NCBI RefSeq assembly: GCF_024730565.1
Contig: NZ_CP077725.1
Location: 3,304,501 to 3,368,500 of the forward strand
From: Clostridium sp. CM027
GTDB taxonomy: Bacteria; Bacillota; Clostridia; Clostridiales; Clostridiaceae
Length of the DNA: 64,000 bases
Reading direction: 5' to 3'
The notes beneath the pieces are model-generated. The model searched no databases. It was not told the origin of the DNA and saw nothing but the letters and a program-made list of their open reading frames with translations. Positions within the stretch are counted from its first letter, which is position 1. Each line of letters begins with the position of its first letter. Below are positions 34,433-43,058 of the stretch, one piece after another. Position numbers and translations under genes: made by a program.

Positions 34433-36568
34433 TTACGATTGAAATCTATACAGGTTCTTAGCGTTAGTGACCTCTTCTTTACTAAATAATTCTTTAAGAT
34501 CCACAAGGCCTGATGACTTTAATATTTCCATTGATTTGCATAAAGCATCTAAATATGGAATATATATATTATCGATTATTTCTTTGCTAAAAATCAAAGG
34601 ATCTAGCTTCCATAAGTCAAAGACAGATTCATCAAATATTTTCATACTGCCAAAGTGATAAACCATAAGTTCTCGATCATCAATTAAAACAGTATTATTA
34701 TCGTTGTAAACTTTGTAATCATTGTTAATAATTAGATTCCATGGAGCTGCATCTATACCTAGGTCATCTAATATTTTTATGCTATAAAATAAATTTGGAA
34801 CCTTATCTAGATATTTCTGATCTCCCCATCTCTCCATTATAATATCAGGTTTATCTGAGCACCACTCTATACATTTTTTCTTCCACCAATTTAAAATAGC
34901 TAGACTACTTTTCCTGTTTCTAAAACCTAAAAAGCCTGCCTGAAAATGTCCATGTACCTTTTCAAATTCGGGACAATCCCTCTGAGGACAAATTAGTGTA
35001 TCATAATCCTTCCATTGCTTGAAGATCGCCATCGGATCAGAAAAAAAGAATATATCTGCATCACAATAAATAACTGAATCTATAGCATATTTATCTAAAA
35101 TATAAAGGACCAACGGTGCTTTAAGCGACCAACAATATTCCTGCATATTTCTGGTTTCTTTAACATGAAGTAATTCCATATCCTCTACTTCGCTAACATT
35201 AATAATAATCGTATTTTCAAGCTTCAGATTACTTAATACAGAAAAAGAAATTTCATCCATACAGCAGATGAATAAATTAAAATTATCGATTTTATCCTTC
35301 AGCGAAGAATAAAGTGACATACTTTGCAATAAATATGCCTTACTAGTTATAGTACAAAAGCTATAAAAATCGTTATAGCGGGCCATGGCTAACGTCAGAT
35401 CTGAGTATTTAAATAATGTCTGGGCTTCTTTAGAATCAGATTTATTAAATAAACCCTCTACTTTTTCATTAAGATTGTTTCTTATAACATTGATTGTATT
35501 CCTTAGACTTTCAATATATGGGATATAAATATTGGACTTAATTGCAGAACTTATTTCTAAATAATTAAAAGTCCATAAGTCATAGTCATTTTCGTTAAAT
35601 ATTGAAAGACATGCAAAGTGATATGCTATTAACTTATCACCTTCAATAAAGACTTCATTATCCTTTGAGGTAATATTGAAATTATTATTATAAATTGTAT
35701 TCCATGGTGCAGCATCTATTCCAAGATTTCTTGAAATTTTTACATTTGAAAACATTCCTGTGATTTTATCAAGATATTTCTGATCTCCCCATCGTCCCAT
35801 TTCAGAGTCAGGTTCCCCGGAACACCATTCAATGCATTTTTGATTCCACCAATTAAGACAATTCAATCCTTGTATATCCTTTTTAAAACCTATGAATCCT
35901 GCTTGAAATTTTCCATATATTTTGTGAACCCATTCAAGATCCCTTTGGGGACATAAAAACACTGAAGCTTCACCCCATTCATCAAATACCATCTGTGGAT
36001 CTGAGAAGAAAAATATATCACTGTCACAGTATATTATTGAGTTTACGCTGTAATTCATAAGCACGTAGCGAATAACAGCTGCTTTCAATGTCCAGCAATA
36101 TTCATTTGTTTTTCTCGTGTTTTTTACAGCGAGCAGTTGCTGGTCTTCCACTGTATTCAAATGAATAAGAGAAGCATTTTTGAGATTCATCTTTGAAAGG
36201 GATGAATAGATAATATCATCAATACAGCAAATCCATAGATGAAAATTTTCACTATTCCTCTCAAGTGAATAGTAAAAAGTTAAGGTCTTTATTAAATAAT
36301 CCTTGCTAACTATTGTACAAAAGGAACATCTTTGTTTGTATTCTTCTATATCTGATTCTCTATAGTCTTCAATATCTTCTTCTTTATTTTCTTCTTCATA
36401 TTCTTCTTTATATTTTCTACTATCTTTGTCTTTGCTTTTTTCATCCTTTTTATTATCTTTTTTTATATCATGATTTTCATTTTCATGTTTATTAAACCGA
36501 GATTTCCCCTTAGAAAAAAATGCATAAATTGCGTCCATATCCTCCTTATTTATTTTACTCACTTCCAT
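34433..36568 (-). CDS. Tandem-duplicated glycosyltransferase-like protein
   Basis: 711 aa. Residues 15-80 are a very charged, Lys/Glu/Asp-rich stretch. Two homologous domains follow (about 81-380 and 400-700). Each begins CTI(V/T)S-K-YL, contains the nucleotide-sugar and metal motif YCDSDIFFFSDP or YCDADIFFFSDP (DxD), then FQAGF(I/L)GF, CIEWCS and WGDQKYLDK, and ends GIDAAPWN. The motif set resembles family 8-like retaining transferases. Both copies keep the DxD, so both may be active. It overlaps rfbF by 10 bp. It probably transfers the CDP-derived sugar to a surface polymer or glycoprotein (inference). Confidence 0.8.
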   Translation of the reverse strand: MEVSKINKEDMDAIYAFFSKGKSRFNKHENENHDIKKDNKKDEKSKDKDSRKYKEEYEEENKEEDIEDYRESDIEEYKQRCSFCTIVSKDYLIKTLTFYYSLERNSENFHLWICCIDDIIYSSLSKMNLKNASLIHLNTVEDQQLLAVKNTRKTNEYCWTLKAAVIRYVLMNYSVNSIIYCDSDIFFFSDPQMVFDEWGEASVFLCPQRDLEWVHKIYGKFQAGFIGFKKDIQGLNCLNWWNQKCIEWCSGEPDSEMGRWGDQKYLDKITGMFSNVKISRNLGIDAAPWNTIYNNNFNITSKDNEVFIEGDKLIAYHFACLSIFNENDYDLWTFNYLEISSAIKSNIYIPYIESLRNTINVIRNNLNEKVEGLFNKSDSKEAQTLFKYSDLTLAMARYNDFYSFCTITSKAYLLQSMSLYSSLKDKIDNFNLFICCMDEISFSVLSNLKLENTIIINVSEVEDMELLHVKETRNMQEYCWSLKAPLVLYILDKYAIDSVIYCDADIFFFSDPMAIFKQWKDYDTLICPQRDCPEFEKVHGHFQAGFLGFRNRKSSLAILNWWKKKCIEWCSDKPDIIMERWGDQKYLDKVPNLFYSIKILDDLGIDAAPWNLIINNDYKVYNDNNTVLIDDRELMVYHFGSMKIFDESVFDLWKLDPLIFSKEIIDNIYIPYLDALCKSMEILKSSGLVDLKELFSKEEVTNAKNLYRFQS

Positions 36569-37296
36569 GTCTCATTTGCATAAATTAGATCTTTATTAGT
36601 ATCAATTGCCGTCCAATAACCTTTGAAACTATAAACCGCCAATTCTCCACTTTCTACAAGGTTTCTCAATGGACCCTGTTCAAAAATGCATTTATCGTCA
36701 TCTTCTATATAATTAAAAACTTTTTTATTCATTACAAAAAAACCTCCGTTTATTATGCCATCCAATTTTGATTTTTCGTCAAAGGTTGTTGCAATACCAT
36801 CCTTTTCAGTTAGAATTCCATATTGGCTCTTTCTTTCTACTCCAGTAACTGTTACCGCTTGTCCTTTTTCATTATGGAACTTTAGTAAACTATTTATATT
36901 AATATCAGATAATCCATCGCCATAGGTCAACATAAAAGTATCTTCATTAATGAATTTTTCAATTTTTTTAATTCTTCCACCAGTCATTGTATCAGTTCCT
37001 GTATCAACAAAAGTCACCTTCCAGTTAGCAGGCTTATTAAAAAAAGAAATATTATTACTGCCTAGTTCTTTGGTGAAATCAGAGTTTTTCCACTCATAAT
37101 TCCAAAAATATTCTTTTATTTTATCACCACCAAAACCTAATGGAAGAATAAAGTCATTAAAGCCATAGCTTGAATAAATATTCATAATGTGCCATATAAT
37201 TGGTTTCCCAGAAACTAAAGCTAATGTTTTCGGAATAGTTTCTGTAGATGACCCTAATCTGGTCCCTTTACCTCCACATAATATAACTACTTTCAT
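36559..37296 (-). CDS. rfbF: Glucose-1-phosphate cytidylyltransferase
   Basis: 245 aa. Nucleotidyltransferase signature LCGGKGTRLGSSTETIPKTL (6-25), then GKPIIWHIM, LPLGFGGDKIKEYF and YGDGLSDI. These are typical RfbF features. It makes CDP-glucose from CTP and glucose-1-phosphate, the entry step for RfbG. First gene of the minus-strand surface-sugar operon. GAGGAGCGG precedes the start. Confidence 0.93.
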   Translation of the reverse strand: MKVVILCGGKGTRLGSSTETIPKTLALVSGKPIIWHIMNIYSSYGFNDFILPLGFGGDKIKEYFWNYEWKNSDFTKELGSNNISFFNKPANWKVTFVDTGTDTMTGGRIKKIEKFINEDTFMLTYGDGLSDININSLLKFHNEKGQAVTVTGVERKSQYGILTEKDGIATTFDEKSKLDGIINGGFFVMNKKVFNYIEDDDKCIFEQGPLRNLVESGELAVYSFKGYWTAIDTNKDLIYANETWK

Positions 37297-37694
37297 ATTT
37301 ACCGCTCCTCATTTTTATCACTTCTTCAATATCTCCGAAGTATTGAATATTTCAAGCGAAAATCACTCCTTGATCTAAAAATCTAATAATAGTTGCATAA
37401 TTAAACTACATCTTCATCATCTAAACGCTTATCTTTATATTACTAATAACTCGATATTTGAAATTATAATATATTTTGTACTATATTATTCATTAGGATT
37501 TAAGTTGTTACAATATATTTAGTACTACTTAATCCGTCTACTTTAAGGGGATATAGCCTACAATAGGGTGCAGTTCACAATATACAAATCAATTTTTAGT
37601 TGCGGAGTCTTTTTTTATAAAAATAAATGTTGTAACATAGTTGTAACATATGTTTCTTATAATGAAAATATAGGAAACGCATGGAGGGAATATT
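37297..37694. other. Divergent intergenic region rfbF / capD-like
   Basis: 398 bp, no gene. On the minus strand an AAGGAGTG lies in front of a 9-codon TTG frame at about 37350, perhaps a leader. On the plus strand TTGTAACATA occurs twice in a row (37629 and 37641) shortly before TTATAAT at about 37657, which may be the promoter with a regulator site of the capD-like gene. Confidence 0.4.
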
Positions 37695-38666
37695 ATGAAA
37701 AATAAAAAAATACTGATTGTTGGTGGCACTGGCTCTTTTGGTAACGCGTTAGCTCATAAGCTTCTAGAAATGGAAGTTAGACAAATTAGAATTTTTGCTA
37801 GAAATGAAGCGAAAATGATTGAAATAAAAAGGACATTATCAGATAAACGTGTAGAAATAGTATTAGGAGATGTTAGAGATAAAAAACGTTTATTAGAGGC
37901 GAGTAGTGATTGTGATATTATTTTCCATTTAGCAGCTCTAAAGCACGTACTAATTTGTGAAACAGCACCTAATGAAGCTATTCTTACTAATGTTATAGGT
38001 ACTAACAATATAATTGATTGTGCTAATGCTAACAAGGTAGCAAAGGTAATTTATATTTCAACAGATAAGGCGGTAAACGCAAATTGCACTTATGGATGTA
38101 CAAAATTGTTAGGAGAAAAATTAATGTTGGCTGCAAACCAAAATTCTATATTAACTAAATTTATTGTTTTCAGATGTGGCAACCTTTTAGCAAGTGAAGG
38201 TAGTGTAATCCCATTATTTAAAAAACAAATTAGTGAAAAACAGACAGTAACGCTTACAGATAAGGATATGAATCGCTTTTTTATTAATATTCCTAAGGCT
38301 TGTGAATTATTAATTGAGTCTGCAATTCGTGGTGCTGGAGGAGAAATTTTTATAGCACGAATGCCATCGTTATGGATTTATGATATTGCAAAGTATTTAG
38401 TATATAAATATGGATTAGATGAATCAATTATTGTAGTGACTGGACTAAGGCCAGGCGAAAAAAATAATGAATGTTTAGCAACGCAGGAAGAAACAAAACA
38501 TATTTACTGTGTGAATGATGAACTGTACATTATTGAAGCTGAGGACAGGCATTCTTGGATCATAAACGACTTTATTAAGAAAGATAACAATTTCTTATAT
38601 CATTCTCAAGATGCGGTCATAAGTTATGAGCAAACTGTTGAATTTTTAAAAGCAGCTAATATTTAA
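37695..38666 (+). CDS. CapD/PseB-type nucleotide-sugar 4,6-dehydratase
   Basis: 323 aa extended SDR: GGTGSFGNALAHKLL (GxxGxxG), FHLAALKHV, STDKAVN and YGCTKLLGEK (Tyr-x3-Lys). FRCGNLLASEGSVIPLF and LRPGEK are typical of polysaccharide-biosynthesis dehydratases acting on UDP-GlcNAc (PF02719). No membrane helices, so it is the short soluble PseB/CapE form. Followed 12 bp later by a MurG paralogue, likely one operon for a surface glycan. Confidence 0.88.
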   Translation: MKNKKILIVGGTGSFGNALAHKLLEMEVRQIRIFARNEAKMIEIKRTLSDKRVEIVLGDVRDKKRLLEASSDCDIIFHLAALKHVLICETAPNEAILTNVIGTNNIIDCANANKVAKVIYISTDKAVNANCTYGCTKLLGEKLMLAANQNSILTKFIVFRCGNLLASEGSVIPLFKKQISEKQTVTLTDKDMNRFFINIPKACELLIESAIRGAGGEIFIARMPSLWIYDIAKYLVYKYGLDESIIVVTGLRPGEKNNECLATQEETKHIYCVNDELYIIEAEDRHSWIINDFIKKDNNFLYHSQDAVISYEQTVEFLKAANI

Positions 38667-38678
38667 AGGAGGATTTAA

Positions 38679-39842
38679 ATGAAAATTGTTTTAACTGGTG
38701 GAGGAACTGCTGGACATGCTATGGTTAATAAAATTCTAATACCATTACTGAAAAATGAAGGTTTAGAAGTTGTGTATATAGGTTCTGGACATGGTATAGA
38801 AAAAGAAATGATTGAAAATCAAGGATTAGCTACTTATCATGCTATTAGCACAGGTAAACTTCGTAGATACTTTTCCCTGAAGAATGTAACAGATATATTC
38901 AGGGTTTTAAAAGGAATCTATCAATCGTATAAGATTATTAGGAAAGAACAACCGACCGTTGTTATGTCAGGTGGAGGATTTGTTTCGGTACCTGTTATTA
39001 TAGCAAGCTGGGTACAACATATTCCATCTGTCATTAGGGAAACCGATGTTACTATTGGACTTGCTAATAGGATTTGCATGAAATTTGCGAAAAAGGTATT
39101 TGTAACCTTTCCTAGTACTAAATTTCAAGTCACTAGTAAAAAAAGAGGTTATTGTGGCATGATAATACGTCCTGAATTACTAAATGTGCAAAACGAATGC
39201 ATTGAGGATAAAGCCTTCAAAAACTGCAACCCCACTCTTCTGGTCTTAGGAGGCAGCCTTGGTTCGGCGGCAATTAACAATAAGATTTGGGAGTGTTTAT
39301 CCGAACTTCTTGAAAAGTATAATATTATTCATATTTGTGGAAAAGGAAAACTTAATAACAATTTACCTGCAGATGCAAGATATCGTCAATATGAATATGT
39401 TGATGATATGTCTCTGATTTATGCTATATCTGATATAGTGATTATTAGATGTGGTTCAAATGCAATTGCTGAGGGTATTTCAATTGGTAAAAGAATGATT
39501 TGTGTTCCACTTTCTAGAAAAAGTAGCCGAGGTGAACAGGAGTTAAATGCACAATACGCTGTAAATCACGGCTGTGCAGTAATATTGAAAGAAGAGGATA
39601 TTACTGCAAAATCAATAATTGAAACATCAGAAGAGTTATTGACTACACCCCTTAATAATGAATTAATTCTTTCAAAGGAATTACTAGCTAATAATTGCAA
39701 TGAGCAAATTAATGCAATAAAGAAAGTTATGTGGGAGAAAATAGATAAAAAGGTTAAGCGTGCAAAATCTGTTGACTTAAGTAAAATTTCAGAAAAAGAA
39801 TGGGGATTTTATATGAAATTCTCAGATATATATGGGAAATAG
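38679..39842 (+). CDS. MurG-like glycosyltransferase
   Basis: 387 aa GT28 protein: GGGTAGHAMVNKIL (4-17) matches the MurG N-terminal G-loop, then GSGHGIEKEMIENQG, VVMSGGGFVSVPVIIASW and LVLGGSLGSAAINNKI. It ends in an extra helical tail of about 35 residues. True murG sits in the dcw cluster. The setting behind a sugar dehydratase suggests a paralogue that adds a GlcNAc-like sugar to a lipid-linked glycan. AAAGGAGGA precedes the ATG. Confidence 0.85.
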   Translation: MKIVLTGGGTAGHAMVNKILIPLLKNEGLEVVYIGSGHGIEKEMIENQGLATYHAISTGKLRRYFSLKNVTDIFRVLKGIYQSYKIIRKEQPTVVMSGGGFVSVPVIIASWVQHIPSVIRETDVTIGLANRICMKFAKKVFVTFPSTKFQVTSKKRGYCGMIIRPELLNVQNECIEDKAFKNCNPTLLVLGGSLGSAAINNKIWECLSELLEKYNIIHICGKGKLNNNLPADARYRQYEYVDDMSLIYAISDIVIIRCGSNAIAEGISIGKRMICVPLSRKSSRGEQELNAQYAVNHGCAVILKEEDITAKSIIETSEELLTTPLNNELILSKELLANNCNEQINAIKKVMWEKIDKKVKRAKSVDLSKISEKEWGFYMKFSDIYGK

Positions 39843-39844
39843 CA

Positions 39845-40000
39845 ATGTCTGGAATTGTAGCTTTACTCGAATTGCTTGCTTTTACCGTATTAATTCTAAA
39901 AGCTATGGTAGCTACTAACTCACAACTAGCAAATTATATCGGAAATGAAATTCCAAATATTAATGTGGGGATCTTATGGATGCTCTTATATAAAAAATAA
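39845..40000 (+). CDS. Possible 51-aa hydrophobic peptide or gene scrap
   Basis: An ATG right after the MurG-like stop opens a frame with one hydrophobic helix (VALLELLAFTVLILKAM) and a polar tail. The binding site is weak (GGGAAA). It could be a small membrane protein or the remnant of a larger gene. Followed by a hairpin. Confidence 0.35.
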   Translation: MSGIVALLELLAFTVLILKAMVATNSQLANYIGNEIPNINVGILWMLLYKK

Positions 40001-40033
40001 ACTTAAAATGGAAAATCCATATCCATTTTAAGT
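40001..40033 (+). terminator. Hairpin after the MurG-like operon
   Basis: ACTTAAAATGGA and TCCATTTTAAGT form a perfect 12-bp stem with a 9-nt loop. The U-tract is weak. Confidence 0.6.
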
Positions 40034-40102
40034 CTTAATGCTGTTATTAAAATTTTGTTTTTCAGTGGGCACCATTACGATGCTCTTTTTTATATATATT
40101 TT

Positions 40103-40265
40103 TTACTTTCTTGGGTTTTCAAAACTTGGTGCTTCCGCCACCATCTCCATATGACTTAGCTCTTCCGAACCTATATCAAGAAATAAATCTTTAATGGTTT
40201 GATCTTTTACCCTAAAACTTTGAGATAACTCCAATTTTACGCTCAATTCTTGTTTTGGAACGGTT
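40103..40265 (-). pseudogene. Fragment of CotJC / manganese catalase gene
   Basis: A minus-strand frame ending in TAA at 40103 reads ELSVKLELSQSFRVKDQTIK then DLFLDIGSEELSHMEMVAEA, matching the GELSAALRYLSQRF...DIGTEELAHLEM region of CotJC-type manganese catalases, including the metal ligands E and H. The front of the gene is missing and replaced by the cotF-like gene. The C-terminal half is also lost. Confidence 0.75.
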
Positions 40266-40568
40266 TTATTTACTAGCCTTAACTGTAGTTTCAGATTTAC
40301 TAAAGGACATAGCTAGTTGTTGCGCAGGAGCATCATAAGGTGAAGCCCACTTGCGGTTTACAGCAAGCTCTGTTAATGCTGAATGCCCGCCTATTATTTG
40401 ATTTAAACTAGAGGAGTATATAGCTTTTAATTCAGGGGTAGCGCTGGTCATAGTTGCGTTTAGATACGCATCTGCTGCACTTTTTGCTGAACTAATCATA
40501 GTTCCAACTATTACTTCGTCATTAATATCTGTCTTGTTTTTTACAATATTATCCGTTATTATTCCCAT
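40266..40568 (-). CDS. CotF-family spore coat protein
   Basis: 100 aa, helical: ITDNIVKNKTDINDEVIVGT, MISSAKSAADAYLNA, TSATPELKAIYSSSLNQIIG, WASPYDAPAQQLA. These match the ferritin-like CotF coat family. Deposited on the spore surface in related species. The ATG overlaps the stop of the upstream gene by a few bases, so the two are co-expressed. Confidence 0.85.
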   Translation of the reverse strand: MGIITDNIVKNKTDINDEVIVGTMISSAKSAADAYLNATMTSATPELKAIYSSSLNQIIGGHSALTELAVNRKWASPYDAPAQQLAMSFSKSETTVKASK

Positions 40569-40569
40569 A

Positions 40570-40785
40570 TTATTTTACACCGCCTATAGTTACTTGATTT
40601 TCATTGATAAATTGTTGTACTCCTTTTATTCTTCCTTCTGCTGCTAAAACACCAGTCTCAGCTTGTCTTTTTAAATCTTCATCACTAATTAGATTTTTCA
40701 TAACTTTTGACACGGCTAACCCATCTTTTTCCATAGTTAGCAAGGTTGTTAAGGATAATAGTTCACCCTCTGAAAGTTTTCTCAT
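40570..40785 (-). CDS. Small spore coat-associated protein (CotF partner)
   Basis: 71 aa from the ATG at 40785, seven bases after GGAGGTA. The longer frame start lacks a binding site. Helical sequence: LSEGELLSLTTLLTMEKDGLA, then DEDLKRQAETGVLAAEGRIK. Such short proteins usually precede a CotF-type gene in clostridia. Probably a coat component made in the mother cell. Confidence 0.7.
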   Translation of the reverse strand: MRKLSEGELLSLTTLLTMEKDGLAVSKVMKNLISDEDLKRQAETGVLAAEGRIKGVQQFINENQVTIGGVK

Positions 40786-40830
40786 ATCAATACCTCCAAA
40801 TTTATAATTTTTACGATTTATTATGTGCAT

Positions 40831-41028
40831 TTAATAAACAATTAAACCTTGGAATAATTTGTAAATTTAAACATTGGAGCTTTGTATTACAATAACTTGT
40901 CTACATAAGAAAATCAAAATAAAAAAAGCATGCTAAAATAGTAAAATTTGCAAACTTTTTTATCTTCTATTCTGACATATCTATTGTTATAAATTTAATA
41001 TATTTTAATTAAATTTATAACAATAAAT
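40831..41028. other. AT-rich spacer
   Basis: 198 bp without a gene. It should contain the sporulation promoter of the cotF-like operon, but no convincing sigma-K or sigma-E boxes were identified. Confidence 0.3.
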
Positions 41029-41284
41029 ACTAAAGAATTAGCTCACATGGAAATGGTTGCTAGTATGGTTAGGCAGCTAATGAAATGCTCAAGTCTTGAA
41101 GAAATCGAAAAAGAAGGCAAGGGCTACTTATGAATATCTAATTAATATGGCTGATGATCCAGATGTAATAGAGCCGTTAAAATTTCTAAGAGAAAGAGAA
41201 GTTGTTCATTATCAAAGATTCGGTGAAGTTCTAAGAATTGTACAGGATCATCTACAACAACCACATTTATTTATAATGCATTAA
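41029..41284 (+). pseudogene. Second broken CotJC / manganese catalase copy
   Basis: Plus-strand frame 1 reads TKELAHMEMVASMVRQLM (metal-ligand region). From 41096 in another frame the C-terminal part follows: KARATYEYLINMADDPDVIE, PLKFLREREVVHYQRFGE. The stretch between them in intact homologues is deleted and the frame is shifted. No N-terminal third. It is independent of the minus-strand fragment at 40103, since both contain the EELxHMEMV motif. Confidence 0.8.
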
Positions 41285-41416
41285 TTATGATCCTATTTAA
41301 TTAAGAAATTAATTATTTTAATATTAGAAGCGGAAAATGATTGTATAGTAACCTTATAGAGGCTTTACTTTATAGTTTACTTAAGGATAATGAAGAGCTA
41401 ATTGGCCCCCTTTTAA

Positions 41417-41575
41417 TTATAAATTCTTTTCGTAAGATTCAACCATTCTTTTAACCATTTGTCCGCCTACAGAGCCATTTTTTCTTGAAGTTAAATCTCG
41501 TTATATCCTTCTGAAAGATTAACGCCTACATCTTTAGCAGCTTCCATTTTAAATTTGTTTAACCCAGAATTAAAG
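41417..41575 (-). pseudogene. Truncated, frameshifted alpha/beta-type SASP gene
   Basis: The minus strand reads SGLNKFKMEAAKDVGVNLSE then GYN, a one-base loss, and DLTSRKNGSVGGQMVKRMVE with SYEKNL and a stop. This is the alpha/beta small acid-soluble spore protein signature. Restoring one G after TATAAC re-joins the frame. The first ~20 codons are missing and replaced by the lysC copy. Confidence 0.85.
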
Positions 41576-41676
41576 TGATTACTACATCAGAAATAAGAAT
41601 TACTTGTGCTATTAAAACTGGAGATAAATTAAAGGCTATAAAGGTTGTTGCAGAGGAATTTAATCTATAAATATAA
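41576..41676 (+). repeat. Exact 101-bp copy of the lysC 3' end
   Basis: Identical to 32036-32136: the last 95 bp of aspartate kinase, including its stop codon, plus six bases. The copy interrupts the SASP gene and is followed by a half-copy of the dispersed repeat. Confidence 0.95.
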
Positions 41677-41689
41677 AAAGTCCTTCTGA

Positions 41690-41765
41690 GCGCCTTGCAA
41701 AGTAAACTTTTAATGTTTTTTTGCTTCTTGTTGCAAGTCACTAATTCAGGGGAGATAAACATTTT
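41690..41765 (-). repeat. Dispersed repeat, partial copy
   Basis: TTGCTTCTTGTTGCAAGTCAC then TTCAGGGGAGATAAAC matches the reverse complement of the outer left arm of the 24454-24709 palindrome (CTTCTTATTGCGAGTCAC then TTCAGGAGAAAGTTTAT). Confidence 0.65.
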
Positions 41766-41850
41766 ATCTTATTATGTTGAATGATTTTTATTTATATTAA
41801 TGGAAGGTCAAAATAATTCCATTAATATAAATTTTAAGAAGCTATAATGT

Positions 41851-42816
41851 TTATTTTGTGTGCAAATTAATAATATATTTTTCATATTTTTCACAAAGTA
41901 ATGGAGTAATTACTCCAAGCTCCTTTCCGGAGTTATAAACGCTTTTACATACATAAATTAAATCCTCCATATTACAATGAAGTTCCATAATACGCCTTGT
42001 CAGTTCATTTGTTTTGAACATTCGCTGCATAATCATCCCAGCAAGCTTTGACGGAATTTTGTATTTAATTAATTCGTTATTATAATGATTAAGTGAAACA
42101 CCTCTTGCCTTTACAATTTTGACTGCTTCACGAATTGTCAATACAGCTTCACTTAAACCAGATGCGCTGTTCATAATATTTCTTGCGGATTGGGCTATAT
42201 CCGACACATTACCGTATTTTGAAGCAGTGGTGATAACACCAGAATTGATTGCCATATGTAACCAAATCCATTCTATCATATCAAATGGAACTTCCACTTT
42301 AATATCAGCGCTATCAAGCAATTGAATAAGGTTTGAGTAGTTGTCTATATTTGACTTCTGTTCACTTTCTATCATAATATGGTCAAATAGTACGCAATCT
42401 AAAAGGGTATCTTTAATACTGCCACCTGCAATTGGATAACCAAGAATATATTTTCGGGTACCCATAATTTTGTCGACGCTGACTCGTTCTTCCCATATAC
42501 CATTAAAAAGAATAATTGTTCCGCTTATATTATTTTCATTAAGTGTTTTTACTGCACTCTCCAATTTACCTACAGATACGCTAATTAAAATAAAATCGTA
42601 ATTACTGTTGGGCTGTGAAAGAGTAACATTATATGTGTCTTTCTTATTTTCGCCCTTATTGTTATATCTGCCATCGAGCATTTTTATGTCAAGAATTTTT
42701 GGTGCATTGTCTCTTTTAATTTCCCTTATAAAGTGTTCAACCTGATGACCTGATTTTTGAAAAGCATAGCCATAGGTTGTACCGATAACACCAAGTCCCA
42801 ATATCATTATTTTCAT
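41851..42816 (-). CDS. Ketopantoate reductase-like protein (PanE/ApbA family)
   Basis: 321 aa. The N-terminal Rossmann motif is MILGLGVIGTTYGYAFQKSG (3-22). The C-terminal helical domain starts near 170 with the conserved WIWLHMAINSG and a lysine region later. The family reduces ketopantoate with NADPH in pantothenate synthesis, but many members act on other substrates. With no pan genes nearby, the specific role stays open. Probably monocistronic. Confidence 0.82.
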   Translation of the reverse strand: MKIMILGLGVIGTTYGYAFQKSGHQVEHFIREIKRDNAPKILDIKMLDGRYNNKGENKKDTYNVTLSQPNSNYDFILISVSVGKLESAVKTLNENNISGTIILFNGIWEERVSVDKIMGTRKYILGYPIAGGSIKDTLLDCVLFDHIMIESEQKSNIDNYSNLIQLLDSADIKVEVPFDMIEWIWLHMAINSGVITTASKYGNVSDIAQSARNIMNSASGLSEAVLTIREAVKIVKARGVSLNHYNNELIKYKIPSKLAGMIMQRMFKTNELTRRIMELHCNMEDLIYVCKSVYNSGKELGVITPLLCEKYEKYIINLHTK

Positions 42817-42910
42817 AGAAGTGCCTCACATTCATAATTATTAATAATTAACATTATTTATTTTAAATTATATTAAATACTAACATAAATTTCAAATATT
42901 TAGCACAATT

Positions 42911-42951
42911 ATATATATCTTACTTCGAATATTTTAAAGTAAGATATATAT
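42911..42951. terminator. Hairpin between panE-like gene and ABC-2 operon
   Basis: ATATATATCTTACTT and AAGTAAGATATATAT form a 15-bp stem with an 11-nt loop. No U-tract. Confidence 0.45.
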
Positions 42952-43058
42952 GACTAAACTAACGAATGTGACATTCTCGTTATGTTGTATGCTTTCATTT
43001 CAAATTTTCACAAACAAATTTTTCTACCAATTAATATTTCTACTACTTACTATATGAT

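Noticed and set aside
36313-36495. Tyr/Leu-rich 60-aa plus-strand frame
   Set aside because: Antisense of the Lys/Glu-rich segment of the tandem glycosyltransferase.
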